Positions 44,003 to 55,684 of a stretch of 64,000 bases of DNA are shown here, one piece after another (positions within the stretch are counted from its first letter, which is position 1; each line of letters opens with the position of its first letter). This DNA comes from Branchinecta lynchi (taxonomy: Eukaryota > Arthropoda > Branchiopoda > Anostraca > Branchinectidae), in the NCBI GenBank assembly GCA_023053575.1, contig JAKZAP010000010.1, positions 16,143,225 through 16,207,224 on the forward strand, in the 5' to 3' direction. The position numbers and the translations under genes were made by a program. Below the pieces are notes generated by a model, which saw only the letters and a list, made by a program, of their open reading frames with translations, did no database searches and was not told the origin of the DNA.

Positions 44003-45811
44003 CCAAGACCAAAGGTTTCGATGGGATCCCAAAAATTCAATATCTGATCCAGACAACTGGGTCTTGTCTTAGCCAGATCCAGTCATTGCCAGACTCCTTG
44101 AACATTTTTACTATTGTAATTCAGAAACATATAAGGCCAAATAGCTAATCATCTGAGAAAACCAAGTTCAGATACGGATTCATCATCGGTGTTTACCCCT
44201 ATAAGTCATATCTGCTTTGCCGAAAACTTCCTGCCACTTCTGCCAATTTCCCGGTTTCGGCCGAACTCCAGAACTACTTGTCCGGCGAAAAAAGAAAGCT
44301 CAAAAACGAACTCAGGGTATCTTCTTTCCCCAATAATGAACATCTAATCAACTTCAAATAAAAATTTACCTTATAACAAATTTTCCGACTACGGCCGGAT
44401 TCCGGTCGAACTATATGTCCCGGTAAAATATGATTGTCACACAAGGATTCAGCATCTCTTCTTACCCCTAAATCGGTTATCTAATCAACTACAAATAAAA
44501 CTTTAACTTCTGACAATTTTCCGGTTTTGGCCGGATTTCGGGCGAACCACATGTCCGGGTAGAAAATTGTTTTCACATAAGTGTTCAGCATGTCTTCTTG
44601 CCCTAAATCGGACATCTGATCAACTCCAAATAAAACTGTTAATTTTAAAGTTCAATGGGCACATTAAACTACCCCAATCCCACTCTGTAACAACCTAGGA
44701 ACAATGCTTACCCCCTAGATCATCAGCTTTTTCAACAGTTTCCTCTCTGTGATATTTCAAAGCGTAATTTTTTGGGCCAGTACATGCTCAATTTACTAGC
44801 TTGGACAAAGATAAAAGTGATTTTTCTTATAATACTTAGTAGACCTTCATTTTGTGCATAAATCAGATTGTATAATTCAGATTTGAATAGATTATTTGTT
44901 TCTGAATGATTTTTGTAGCTATGTTATTTTTTATAAGCTTATTGCATATTCTGGTACATTTTATAAAGCAAGTTAATCAAGCTTCACAAGAATATTCCAC
45001 AAAGAAAAACTTTTAATAGGCACGTTAAGCCATGGAACTTCTGATGAAACACTAGAACAATCAGGTAAACTGCATCTGCGGCTTGACTTTGGTGACATCT
45101 CAAATATATCCTTTTATATCAAGCATTGCTGGGAGTTTTTGAATTTCCTGCCACGATATCCCAGCTCCCAAGATTTGGATCGCCGAAATGCCAGAGAGGT
45201 AAAGATAGGGGATAACAAGAAAACGGCTGATTTTTGTAGCGCCTTCTAAAGGAAATCGGAAATGTTTATTTGTGAAGCATTTAATACAAAGTAAAGCATT
45301 AGAAGTGTCCATTGTGCTTTAACAAATTTTCCGGTTTGGGCCGGATTCGAGGCGAACTACTTGTCCGTCGAGAAAATGGTTTTCACCATCGTCTTCAGCA
45401 TGTCTTCCTACCCCTAAATCGAACATCTAATAAACTTGAAATAAAACTTTTACTTTTAACAAACTTTCCGGTTTTGGCCGGATTCCGGGCGAACTACGTG
45501 TCCGATGACAAAATGGTTTTCACCATCGTGTTAGCATGTCTTCTTACCCCATAATCGACTATCACATTAGCTGTTTAAAAATATTTTGTTTATCCCTTAA
45601 TTTGAACCCCCTCCCCCACCCCTAAATGTAGGGCTACATAGTCGATTTACGGACTCGACTGGTCCGACGACCCAATGAATCGTCACACCAAGTTTCATCA
45701 AAATATCTCGTTCCCTTCTAGAGTTATCGTGCTTACAGACGGACGGACAGACGGACAACTTTTGCGATGTCATAGGTATCCCTCCACTTACGTTTTGGGA
45801 TCCCAAAAACC
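44003..45811 (+). repeat. Family A element split by a piggyBac-like insertion
   Basis: Left part 44003-44648 (AAGACCAAAGGTTTCGATGG) and right part 45319-45811 (monomers, a GACGGACGGACAGACGG tract, ACGTTTTGGGATCCC) are one element. Removing 44649-45318 plus one TTAA restores the monomer sequence ATTTTAACAAATTTTCCGG. Confidence 0.88.
44649..45318 (-). mobile_element. piggyBac-like non-autonomous element, copy 1
   Basis: 670 bp between TTAA duplications (44645-44648 and 45319-45322). Termini AGTTCAATGGGCAC and, from the other side, AGCACAATGGACAC. On the minus strand a 70-codon open frame starts 7 bp inside the terminus (MDTSNALLCIKCFTNKHF...) with a C-x2-C pair. I recognise no transposase domain in it. 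TTAA duplication is the hallmark of piggyBac transposition. Confidence 0.82.
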
Positions 45812-46536
45812 TATGAGGGTTTGCATTCCCGCCAGAGTCTACATAACTACTTACCTATATACAGAAATAAGAACAAAAATCCCATCTCTCTCACTCATCA
45901 ATACTCATCTCCCCCCTCCCCCCATTCTTCCTCCCGACCTCACCTTCCACCCCTGCCTAGCTGGCTTCCAAATGGGGAGGAGTTAAGGGTTGACAAGAGA
46001 CAGTTTGGAGCTAAGCCCCGCCCTGTGGGAGGAGCTACGTGATGAAAAAGCGATGCTGCGGCCTGCGGCCGAGCCCACTCTTCCTCCCCTAACCACCCTA
46101 CCACCCATGATAAAATTCAACATTTATGCCCAAGAAAATAATCTTTTAATCTCTTTTATTAAAACAAAGCATATCCCAATAGGTCACGCAGAGGGCTAGT
46201 GGTCGCTGTGAAAACTTGGTGTTCTCCTGCGGCGGATTATTCAAAATTCTCTTTCTAGGAAGACACTATTTACGTTCCTGTTTATGTTCAAGTGATTTGA
46301 ATTTCAGTTCTGATATAAGTGTAATTGTAAATGATCACTTACAGTGATTCGAATTGTATATAAGTTTATTATTTATGACAAAATTCTGACAAAGGTGTTG
46401 ATGTTATTATGTTTATGACGGAAAATCCAATGTTCGGCTTGCCCGTGAAGGAATTTTGAAAATAAATTGAAATTAAAATTAAAAATTAAAAAAAAAAGTT
46501 GCGCGATAAGCAGCTGACGTTTCTTTCTCCGGTCTC
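45812..46536. other. Intergenic, possible retroelement 3' tail
   Basis: Pyrimidine-rich 45890-45960. 46440-46500 ends GAATTTTGAAAATAAATTG, then AAATT repeats and an A run, which looks like a non-LTR 3' end. No protein domain seen. Confidence 0.35.
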
Positions 46537-47523
46537 ACAAGACCAAAGGTTTCGGTGGGATCCCAAAAATGTAATATTTGACCCAGACAATCGGGTCTTG
46601 TAGAGGTCCAGTCTTCGCCAGACTCCTTGAGCACTTTACTGATAAACTTTAGAAACAGATTAAGGCAAATGGTAATAATATGAGAAGACTAAGTTGGAAT
46701 ATGGATTCACCATATGTGTTTACCCCTATAGCCTGCGTCATATCTACTTTGACGAAAGTTCCTGCCTTACTTCTGCAAATTTCCGGTTTCATTCGGATTC
46801 CGGGCGAACTACTTGTCTTGCAAAAAACTGAAGTTCAAAACGGATTCAGCGTATCTCCTTACCCCGAAATCGAACCTCTTCAGATAAAACTTCAACTTTC
46901 AACAAATTTTCCGATTTCAGCAGGATTCGTGGCGAACTATGTTCAGGTAAAAAATGATTGTCATAGTCAAATTCAGAATGTCTTCTTAGCCGTGAATCGA
47001 ACACCTAATGAAATTCATATAAACCTTTTACTTTTGACAAATTTTCCGGTTTTGGCCAGATTCCGGGCGATCTATTTGTCCGCCAAGAAAATAATTTTTC
47101 ATGTTCGGATTCAGCATGTTTGCCTATCCTTAAATTGAACCTCTAATCAACTTTAAATACAACCTTTGCTTTTAACAAATTTTCCGGTTTGGCCGGATTC
47201 CGGGCGAAGTAGTTGTCCGGCTAGAAAATGGTTTTGACTATCGTGTTCAGCATGTCCTCTTAATCCGTAATCGACTATCACATTATCTGTTCAAAATATT
47301 TCATTTGCCCCTTAATTTAAACCCCCTCCCCCACCCCTAAATGTTGGGGCCCAACTACTCTTGACCCAAAGAGTCCTCACACCAAGTTTCATCAAAATAT
47401 CTCATTCCCTTCGAGAGTCATATCGCGCACAGACGGACAGACGGTCAGACAGATAGACGGACAGACCGACAAATTTTGCGATGTAATAGGTATCCCTCCA
47501 CTTACGTTTTAGGATCCCAAAAA
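46537..47523 (+). repeat. Family A element, complete copy
   Basis: ACAAGACCAAAGGTTTCGGT start, monomers with TTTCCGGTTTTGGCC, right box CCAAGTTTCATCAAAATATC, a GACGGACAGACGG tract (47433-47467), and end TTACGTTTTAGGATCCCAA. Confidence 0.85.
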
Positions 47524-48368
47524 GTTGGTTTGGGAAGTCAGTGGCGGCCGTACAGGCCACTAAATATGTCGACTTACGCATGGTCTTGCACCTTGTCGTT
47601 TCCGGAACCACAGAAAATAATCTTGTCAAATTAACAAGAATCTCATGGGACGAGTTCTCAGTCTTTTGCCGATTTTCATTTTGGTTGAGGGTTCAATCTT
47701 GGTTAGGCTAAAACATTGTGCATAGAATGTAGACGTGCATAGAATGTAGAAAAGGCGATTTTGGGTAGAGTAGGAATCCTGCGGACATACGAATTAAGTG
47801 ACTTAAAGTAAACAGCAAGATATGAGAAAATGAATGAATGGGCATGGGTGCTGTAAGCCCTCATTCACTAGGAGGGTTTTCCACCGTTGGCAAAGTCAAT
47901 AAACCCTAAGGTCGGAAAGTCTTCTTTTCTCTGGTGCTACCGTCAGGCGTAATACAGTTTTGATAGTTTTCTTTTCGACTCCTTTTGTGGCGAATGTCTA
48001 ACAACTAAAATTCAGGTTTAGGTTAGAAAGTGGAAAGGGTAAACTTCTCCAGTAGATATCTCGATTTACATCAAGTCAAGACTGTAATTCGAGCATGGAA
48101 GACCAAAAACCTCGGATTTCTTTCTACTACTGCAGGTTAGTGGTGATGATCATAATGACAGCTCTAAATGGATAAACCAGCTGATGTTTAATGATACATA
48201 GATGGCACTTTACAGAAGGGACTTGTACCGTGACCATTTTTTCACGGTACAAGTACTTGACATGGGGATGTGAACTAGTTATATGAATTTGCCGTTGGGC
48301 GGGATCACTGTTCCTATGTCCGGCTTCTACCAGATTATTGTAGTGGTTTGCGAACTGTGTTCACAAGC
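47524..48368. other. Intergenic with a perfect hairpin
   Basis: No gene. 48221-48233 (ACTTGTACCGTGA) and 48242-48254 are perfect reverse complements with an 8-nt spacer. Confidence 0.6.
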
Positions 48369-48442
48369 CCTTAGGTACCTCAAATGGTTAGAGTGCCTGC
48401 CTTGTAAGCAGAGGGTCCTGGGTTCAAATCCCGGCTGAGGAA
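48369..48442 (+). tRNA. tRNA-Thr(TGT)-like sequence, probably pseudogene or SINE head
   Basis: A cloverleaf can be drawn. The anticodon loop CTTGTAA gives TGT. The anticodon stem has four of five pairs. The D-loop AAATGGTTA, a perfect T-arm around GTTCAAAT, U8 and A9 are all in place. The acceptor stem (48369-48375 with 48435-48441) has two mismatches and two G-U pairs, and the D-stem one mismatch. A Family D segment follows within 35 bp, so this may be the head of a tRNA-derived SINE rather than a working gene. Confidence 0.55.
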
Positions 48443-48473
48443 CAATTTTTGTCTTCCAGTTCACTACTTTTCA

Positions 48474-48535
48474 GCTGATGTTTATTCTAGCGATATTTCG
48501 GCCCTTTTGGCAAGGGTCTTCTTTAAGTTCAAGTT
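48474..48535 (-). repeat. Family D copy next to tRNA-like sequence
   Basis: The minus strand reads CTTAAAGAAGACCCTTGCC, AAAAGGGCCGAAATATCGC, then TAGAATAAACATCAGCTG. Confidence 0.65.
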
Positions 48536-48578
48536 AGAAAGGCAAGCCTGATAAGGCAAATAAGCAAAGATGCTACTA

Positions 48579-49020
48579 ACAAGACCAAATGTTTCGATGG
48601 GATCCCAAAGATGTAATATTTGATTCAGACAATCGGGTCTTGTCTTCGCTAGACTCCTTGAACATATTTATTATTAAAATTTAGAAACAGCTTAAGGCCA
48701 GATAGTGTGTTAACCCATATGATTCATATCTATTTGACGAAACTGTTCGAAATTTCCGGCCTTACTTTTGCCAAATTTACAGTTTCGGCCGAGTTCCTGA
48801 ACTACTACTCCGGTAAAAAAAAATAAAGCTCAGAAACGAATTCATCCTCCTTACCCTTATATCGAACATCTAATCAACTTCAAATAATGTTTCAACTTAA
48901 ATTAAAACAAATTTTCCGGTTTCAGCCGGATTCCATGAGAACTATATGTCCGGTAAAAAACGATAGTCATATACGGATTCAGCATCTCTTCTTACCCATA
49001 AATCGGACATCTAATTAACG
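48579..49020 (+). repeat. Family A element, right-truncated
   Basis: ACAAGACCAAATGTTTCGAT start, two or three degenerate monomers (TTTCCGGTTTCAGCCGGATT). Breaks off at about CATCTAATTAACG without a right end. Confidence 0.75.
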
Positions 49021-49690
49021 AAACAAATAGAAAACTGGGATTTTCGTGTTTTTTTTTGTTGATGAGCTAGTTATCTCACTAAGATGATGTGCGAGGAATA
49101 AATATAAATTCGGATATTTCGGTTGCACTTCCGGCAAACCGTCCTCAGCGAAAAAACAAAACTAAATCACAAGGTCCAACACAATACTAACAGAACAAGT
49201 GCGCAAGCGCTCAGACGTGGAGTGTAAAAGTAAAATGTTTATCACATTTGTATACAAACAGCTTTAGAACCAAGACATTTCTATTCCCCAATAACCAAAC
49301 AAGTATTGAAATAACCTTGTAATCGCACCCCTTTAAAAGCTTTAAATGTAAACAAACCGCCAGTATAAATCCAAAGAAATGTTGAAGATCTTGCACTAAT
49401 AGTATTTGTTCGAACACTGAATGGTCTGCCTGCCAATCTCACCCTTTGAACCTCTTGTTCATTAGCAAGGTAATAACAAGTGCAATAAACCAATTCGTAG
49501 CAGACTAATGCCCCCTTTGTCACAATTCATTAAGTACGGCATATCATCGATCATATGACACAACAGTCCAGTTTCCATCTGTTCATTAAAGATTAAAGTA
49601 CGTCGTGTCGTCTTATTTGTTGATGTTACACCAAATCCTCATCCATAGATATATCTCCCCAAATATGCAAGAGTCATAGACGGATTTAAC
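49021..49690. other. Intergenic, no gene recognised
   Basis: Nothing supported beyond AT-rich sequence. Confidence 0.35.
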
Positions 49691-49694
49691 TCAT

Positions 49695-50410
49695 TGGAAA
49701 TCAGGGCCCAGCTGCCCATGAACTGGAGGGGGGGGGGGGGGGGGGGGTCGGGACCCATCAAAATGCGTATTTACATATTTTTTCCTCTGGTATACGAGCT
49801 TAGGTTTGATTCCAGTGACGGGTAAAAAACTTTTTTCATGGGCAATTTTGGGCCCACTTGCCCATGAACGGGGAGGGTGGGGGTGGTTCAACTCTCCCCG
49901 ATTCATATGATCCTAAAGCTCAAAGGAATTTCATCGCCTTATCTCCACTTATTGTCAAATTAAAAACATTAAAAAACGGGCAATCTGGTCCCAATTGCCC
50001 CTGAACCAAGTGGGGATGGGGTTTGGGACCCGCAACAAGTAAAAAGAGACCACAATGCTCACAATCCTACCAAGTTTCAACTTGATACCTGTTGATTCAT
50101 GGCAAGGGTAACGAACTTTACTCCTGGGCAATCTGGGCCCAGCTGCCCATGAACGGTGTGGGTGGGGAAGTGCAACTTTAAAAGCAATTTCCCAGCCTTC
50201 GGAGCTACACGTCCGAGAAATTTCGTCGTCCTTTGTCCGGTTCTGGTCAAGTTATGAACATTACTCACTGGGTAATCTGGGCCCATTTGCCCCTGAACCG
50301 GTTGGGTGTGGGGGTTGGGACCCCCAAAAGGCACAACTAGACCCCAGTACCCACAAGTGTACCAAGTTTGAGCTTGATACTTGCACTCGTTCACGAGTTA
50401 TGAGCTCCAC
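49695..50410. repeat. Family C tandem array, five monomers of 135-149 bp
   Basis: The box GGGCAATCTGGGCCCA or variants recurs near 49703, 49843, 49978, 50127 and 50273. Each is followed by TGCCCATGAAC or TGCCCCTGAACC and a G-rich stretch. TACCAAGTTTCAACTTGATA at about 50067 and GTACCAAGTTTGAGCTTGA at about 50358 are the CCAAGTTTCA boxes also seen in Families A and B. Confidence 0.82.
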
Positions 50411-50746
50411 AAAATATGGTGAAAGCCGAAAGACTAACTAAAAACGATGCAGAACCAACAAAACATACAATGACATGTAACTAAAACTAGAAGAACGATG
50501 CGGATTGAACGACAGACAAATTCAAATAAAATAACAAATATTAAACTGTGCATGTTAAAAGTGTATATGTGCAAATCTGTGATTATTTTACAATTCTGAG
50601 GTCTGTGTCTATTTATAATTTACCAGCTAATTTTACAATCGTTCCCTGGGAAAACGCAGAAGCTTTCACCCAGCACTTTATGTTTAGTTAGTTAACTCTT
50701 CTTAGAGAAGAGTTTAGTTCTGTGAAAGTCTTTGTACGGTTTTGGG

Positions 50747-52122
50747 AATATCAGGGACCCCAAATGATTAAGTTGGAAATAATCACTTCCCCGATCCGAG
50801 CATCGTGGGGGGAGTGAAGGGAGGGGGGATCCGGAATCTTGAGGTATATATAAGTCTTGAACGGGTGATCGGATCTTAATGAAACTTGATACTTGGAAAC
50901 GCCTCGTGTCTCAGACGATCCACATAAAACCCGGACCGGATCCGATGACTTGGGGGGGGGGGGGAGATGGAGAGGGGAACCGAAAATCTTAGGAAACGCT
51001 TAGAGTGGAGGGATCAGGATGAAACTTGGTGGGAAGAGCAATCACAAGTCCTAGATACATCACTGACATAACCGAACCGGATTTGGGCACTACGGGGGGA
51101 GTTGGGGGGGGGGGGGTCCGGATTTCTGATTATCCGTGAGTTCGGTACTTCCTGATGTACTAGGACGATGCAACTGGGCTGGCAGATAAGCGACTTGAAT
51201 AAACCGACTTGACCGTAGTCGTTTGCCTGATCCGATCATCGTGGGGGAAGTGGAGGCAGGGAGAATCCGGAATCTTGAGGTATTTTATAACTCTTGAACA
51301 GGTGATCAGATCTTAATGAAACTTGGTGTTTGGAAAAACCTCGTGTCTCAGACGATCCACATAAAATCCGAACCGGTTCCGGTGACTTCGGGGGGAGTTA
51401 AAGAGGGGAGCCGGAAATCTTGGGAAACGATTAGAGTGGAGGGATCAGGGTGAAACTTGGTGGGAAGAGCAATCACAAGTCCTAGATACATCATTGACAT
51501 AACCGGACTGGATTCGGGCACTATGGGAGGAGTTGGGGGGGGGGGATCCGGATCCGTGAGTTCGGTACTTCCTGATGCACTAGGACGATGACTGGGATGC
51601 AAGTTGGACAGTACTGAGTTTATGCTGTTTGGCGTCTGGACCGGATCCGGCAACAGTGTACGAGGATCAGGCGGAAACCGGAAATTTGCAGAAATGTTCC
51701 GATTCGAGTCAAGCTTGAAGGACGAGAAGAGAAGATGTCAGAGATGCGAAGTTTATGTGTCCTAGTCGTGTTCGACCACATTGGGAGGAGTTGGAGGGAA
51801 ATTCGGAAGCTCGCGTACGGGTCAAACGGATGGAGTGATATGAATCAGACTTGGAAAGAATAGAGACCATCTGGTACGAGAAGATACCTTGGATAATCTG
51901 TATATGTGGCTGAACCAGATTTGGCCCTGGTTCGGAAGTTTGAGGGCGAGGCTTACCGGCAACAGTACGGCAGTCCTAGGAATCAAACTAGTATGGTTTC
52001 TAGGTCCTTATTTCTAGGTCCAATCCCTGGGGGGGGGGATGAAAGGAGAATTTTGTGACATTCTCATCTACTTCTTGTACCCTCTACTCGTAACAAGTGC
52101 CATATGAGCTCTCAGCTCTTGT
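50747..52122 (-). repeat. Family B element, partial copy
   Basis: Two ~420-bp units (GATGAAACTTGGTGGGAAG twice), then the distinct end segment, finishing ACAAGTGCCATATGAGCTC and CAGCTCTTGT. The hairpin end is missing. A Family A fragment abuts it directly. Confidence 0.8.
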
Positions 52123-52123
52123 T

Positions 52124-52461
52124 TTTTAAGTCAAAGTTTTATTTGAAGTTGATTAGATGTTTCTTTATAGGGCTAAGGAGATACGCTGGATTCGTTTCTG
52201 AATTTTCTTTTGTTGCTGGACTAGTAGTTCGCTCGAATTCGGGCGAAACCGCAAATTTGGCAGAAGTAAAGCAGGAAGTTTCGGTCAGTATCGTCAAAAT
52301 AGATATGGCTTATAGAGGTATGGATAGATTAGATAGAATATCTGAACTTGGTTTTCTCTGATGATTAGCCTGGGAAAGACTGGATCTGGCGAAGACAAGA
52401 CCCAATTGTCTGGATCAAATCTTAGATTTTTGGGATCCCATCGACACCTTTGGTCTTGTTC
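52124..52461 (-). repeat. Family A fragment (left end)
   Basis: One monomer (TTTATTTGAAGTTGATTAG) and the left terminus (GGCGAAGACAAGACCC, GGGATCCCATCGACACC, TTTGGTCTTGT), abutting the end of a Family B copy. Confidence 0.75.
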
Positions 52462-53197
52462 GAACAGCTTCATACTACAATTTTGAGACAAATTTTTCAT
52501 CGGGTATGGCCTTTTCCAAGCTCCCACTTCACTTACTCCCCAATGGGATGCAACTTAGCTAGGCGCGTCCCCCAGATTTCCGTCTTAATTGCCTTTCAGA
52601 TTTCCGCTGCTTCACCAAAATCGAATTGTGAAAAATAGAGCAATCAGCGGGTTTTTATCCCTCTTAACTCGATTGGCAGCCTAAATTGTGGCACATTCTC
52701 AGATTTCGTCGCGATTAGGCAGGTTTCTTTTGCTGTAAATTGGCAATCGGAGAGACCATTCATGAGATGATCGTACGCAGATAAACTGATAAAACTCATC
52801 CCCTCTTCAAAATGCAAGTCCGTGGGAACCTCCTCGAGTTGAGAAGAGGAATCGGCTAAGGATCCGCTGAGATATGGGGGGGGGGTCTGAAAGATAATGA
52901 AGCATGTCATGTTATCCCTGTCTGTTCGAGGTTCTTAAATTTGATCCATTTCCACAATTAATCACATTTTTATTTTATTCCTTCAATTGCTTTTCAGGAT
53001 TTTTTCAGGATTCAACAACTTTACTAAAAAAAAATCATTCCGGCTTGACGACCGGTTACACACAAAGCACATAAGCGCTTGAAAAACGCAACCAGTACAC
53101 ATTTACTATCATATTCTAACCAAACCTTCACTAAAATAAACTAAAAATTATTAATTAATTTGTCAATTTGTCCTCGCTCGTCTTCATAACCCTCCAC
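52462..53197. other. Intergenic, no gene recognised
   Basis: No supported feature. The lower-coordinate flank of the LINE relic that follows may be its 3' UTR. Confidence 0.35.
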
Positions 53198-53640
53198 TCA
53201 CCAACTACCCTCAAGGAGATGTTTCTTTAACCGATTTTTAAACTGCGGTACACTTTCCGCTTCTCGAATTGAGTCTGGAAAAGTATTCCAGACCACCGTA
53301 ACTGAATGCCTTGCCACATGGCTAGAACGAACCGTACTTCTTGGCTTCTTGGCATGCCTCGTAGCATGTCCGTGATAAAACGAGTTTAAACGAAAAAAAT
53401 TACTAAAAACATCAGGTGCGAAACCATTCAGACTCTGAAACACAAAAATACCAATTTGGAAATCTCTAATTTGACCTACCTTCAAAATCTTAAGTTTCCT
53501 AAAAATTGACTCAGTACTTAGAACTCCCGTATCATACTTACCAATTAATCTAACTGCTTTATTTTGCTGAATCTGCACTCGTTTGAAATGCACTTGAGGT
53601 ACTTTTGGTAATGTTTGAGGCACTTGAGGTAATGTTTGAC
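53198..53640 (-). pseudogene. Non-LTR retrotransposon C-terminal relic (CR1/RTE/jockey-like)
   Basis: A 141-codon frame matches the region after the reverse transcriptase domain: QQNKAVRLIGKYDTG, LKILKVGQIRDFQIGIFVF, HATRHAKKPR, then VWNTFPDSIR and FKNRLKKHLL. This order (linker, HNxxTR-like motif, WN-LP, FKxxLKxxLL) is typical of many LINE open reading frames. The polymerase domain is absent, so it is a 5'-truncated copy. Confidence 0.75.
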
Positions 53641-53750
53641 GTGTTGTTTATCATGTGATTATTCTAGTCAAAGTAATAACACTAGGTCAAGCTGCTGTTG
53701 AATGATCTCTTAGGCTTTCACATGGCCTAGATGTAAAACGTCCCTGAGAA

Positions 53751-53845
53751 ACAAGACCAAAGGTTTCGATAGGGTCCCATTTGCTTTTGATAACGATAAT
53801 CAAGTCTTGCAGATGTTTGTCTTTGCCTGATATCACTCTAATACG
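53751..53845 (+). repeat. Family A left-end fragment
   Basis: AAACAAGACCAAAGGTTTCG, then a damaged palindrome (GGGTCCC) and CAAGTCTTGCAGATG. Confidence 0.65.
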
Positions 53846-54291
53846 CTTTTGGGAAAAAATAATTGCGTTGCCGAGAGTAAGACCGTTAAAGGCTGCATAT
53901 TTGGAATCCCTCCAGGATGGCGCGAAGGAATCTTTCAGGTTCAGGTTCAGGCTTATATATTTACGTAAAAATTTATAAAATAAATTACACTTCTTTCCCG
54001 GCAGAGAGGCATCTCGAATGCTCGGGAACAACATACAGTGAAAAAAACAGTTTAACTTAAATAAATAACGAGTGATCATCCGCAATACCATACATACAAA
54101 TTAAATAACAAAATACCACATTCACCAGACCAGACTTGCACCTCCAGCTTTTCAATCCTGTGGACCTTTGCAAGGGAATGCAACCTTCCGGACCATTCAA
54201 GAGGGGAAACCATTCTTTATAATAAATAAATTTAATAATTCATAATCATTATTATCGTGGTCAAGACAGGTTAGAAATATTTTGGATAGTA

Positions 54292-54800
54292 GTGGTTTGT
54301 CTCATTTTTGGTGTGATGGAAAAGGACCTAGAGCAGGAAATTGGTGTTAGGATTGCTAAGGAGGTGGAGGTTAGGTTACACGACCAGGAAATACAATTGT
54401 GGCAGTGTGGGGTGGATGCATCTGATTCATTGTGGTTGTACGCGAGGGCCAAAGAGACATGGGGGGAGGAAACTTATTTCAAGGTGGGGATTCCAGCAGA
54501 TCATTTGAGGTTGTTAATGATTTTACGGGGTGATTGTCTACCTTTGGGAATGCGTCTAAGATATCTAGGTGAGGTAAGAGTGTTGTCTGGTCCTTATGTG
54601 CGGACAATTGGATGAAAATATTTTTCACTTAATGTGCGTATGCCCTGAACTTTCAGATCGAAGTGGGAAAATTTTTGGTGTTAATTATTGGGGGGAGGAT
54701 TGATTGGTAAAAGTAATGGGAAGTAAATTATTTGCTGATACTGAAAAGTTGGGAAGATTCCTTTCGGTAACGATGAACCACAGAGAAAGGTTCCTGTAAA
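54292..54800 (+). pseudogene. LINE C-terminal relic, same family as 55764-57149
   Basis: The frame aligns with the C-terminal half of the LINE at 55764-57149: DLEQEIGVRIAKEVE, then QEIQLWQCGV, GEETYFKVGIP, LRGDCLP. A broken CxxC-H-C zinc motif follows past 54600 (NIFHLMCVCPELSD). Frameshifts prevent a product. Confidence 0.7.
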
Positions 54801-55684
54801 GGAATAGTAAAATAGTTATCATTTATTTGTTTTTTTTTTGGGATCCCAAAACGTAAGTGGAGGGATACCTATGACATCGCAAAAGTTGTCCGCCTGTCCG
54901 TCCGTCCGTCCGTCCGTCTGTCTGTCTGTCCGTCCGTCTGTAAGCACGATAACTCTCGAAGGGAATGAGATATTTTGATGAAACTTGGTGTGAGGATTCG
55001 CTGGGTCGTCGGACCAGTCAAGTTCGTAGATGGGCTTTGTAGCCCTACATTTAGGGGTGGGGGAGGGGGTTCAAATTAAGGGGCAAACAAAATATTTTTA
55101 AACAGCTAATGTGATAGTCGATTATGGAGTAAGAAGACATGCTGAGCACGATGGTGAAAACCATTTTGTCATCGGAAGAGTAGTTCGACCGGAATCCGGC
55201 CAAAACCGGAAAGTTTGTTAAAAGTAAAAGTTTTTTTGAAGTTGATTAGATGTTCGATTCAGGGGTAGGAAGACATGCTGAAGACGATGGTGAAAACCAT
55301 TTTCTCGACGGACAAGTAGTTCGCCCGGAATCCGGCCGAAACCGGAAAGTTTGTTAAAATTAAAAGTTTTATTTCAAGTTGATTAGATGTTCGATTTAGG
55401 GCAAGAAGACATTCTGAACACTAATGTGAAAACAATTTTCTTTCCGGACATGTAGTTCGCCCGGAATCCGGCGAAAACCGGAAAGTTGGTTAAAAGTAAA
55501 AGTTTAATTTGAAGTTGATTAAATGTGTGATTTATGGGTAAAAAGACATGCCGAACATGATGGTGAAAATCATTTTCTCGCCGGACAACTAGTTCTCCTG
55601 GAATCCGGCCAAACCCGGAAAATTTGTTCAAAGCAAAAGTTCGATTAGATGACAGATTAAGGGGTAAGAAGAGAACTTGAGTCG

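Noticed and set aside
53687..54091. 134-codon minus-strand frame next to the LINE relic.
   Set aside because: Its C-terminal part is simply the Family A terminus read in one frame, and the rest has no LINE motif.
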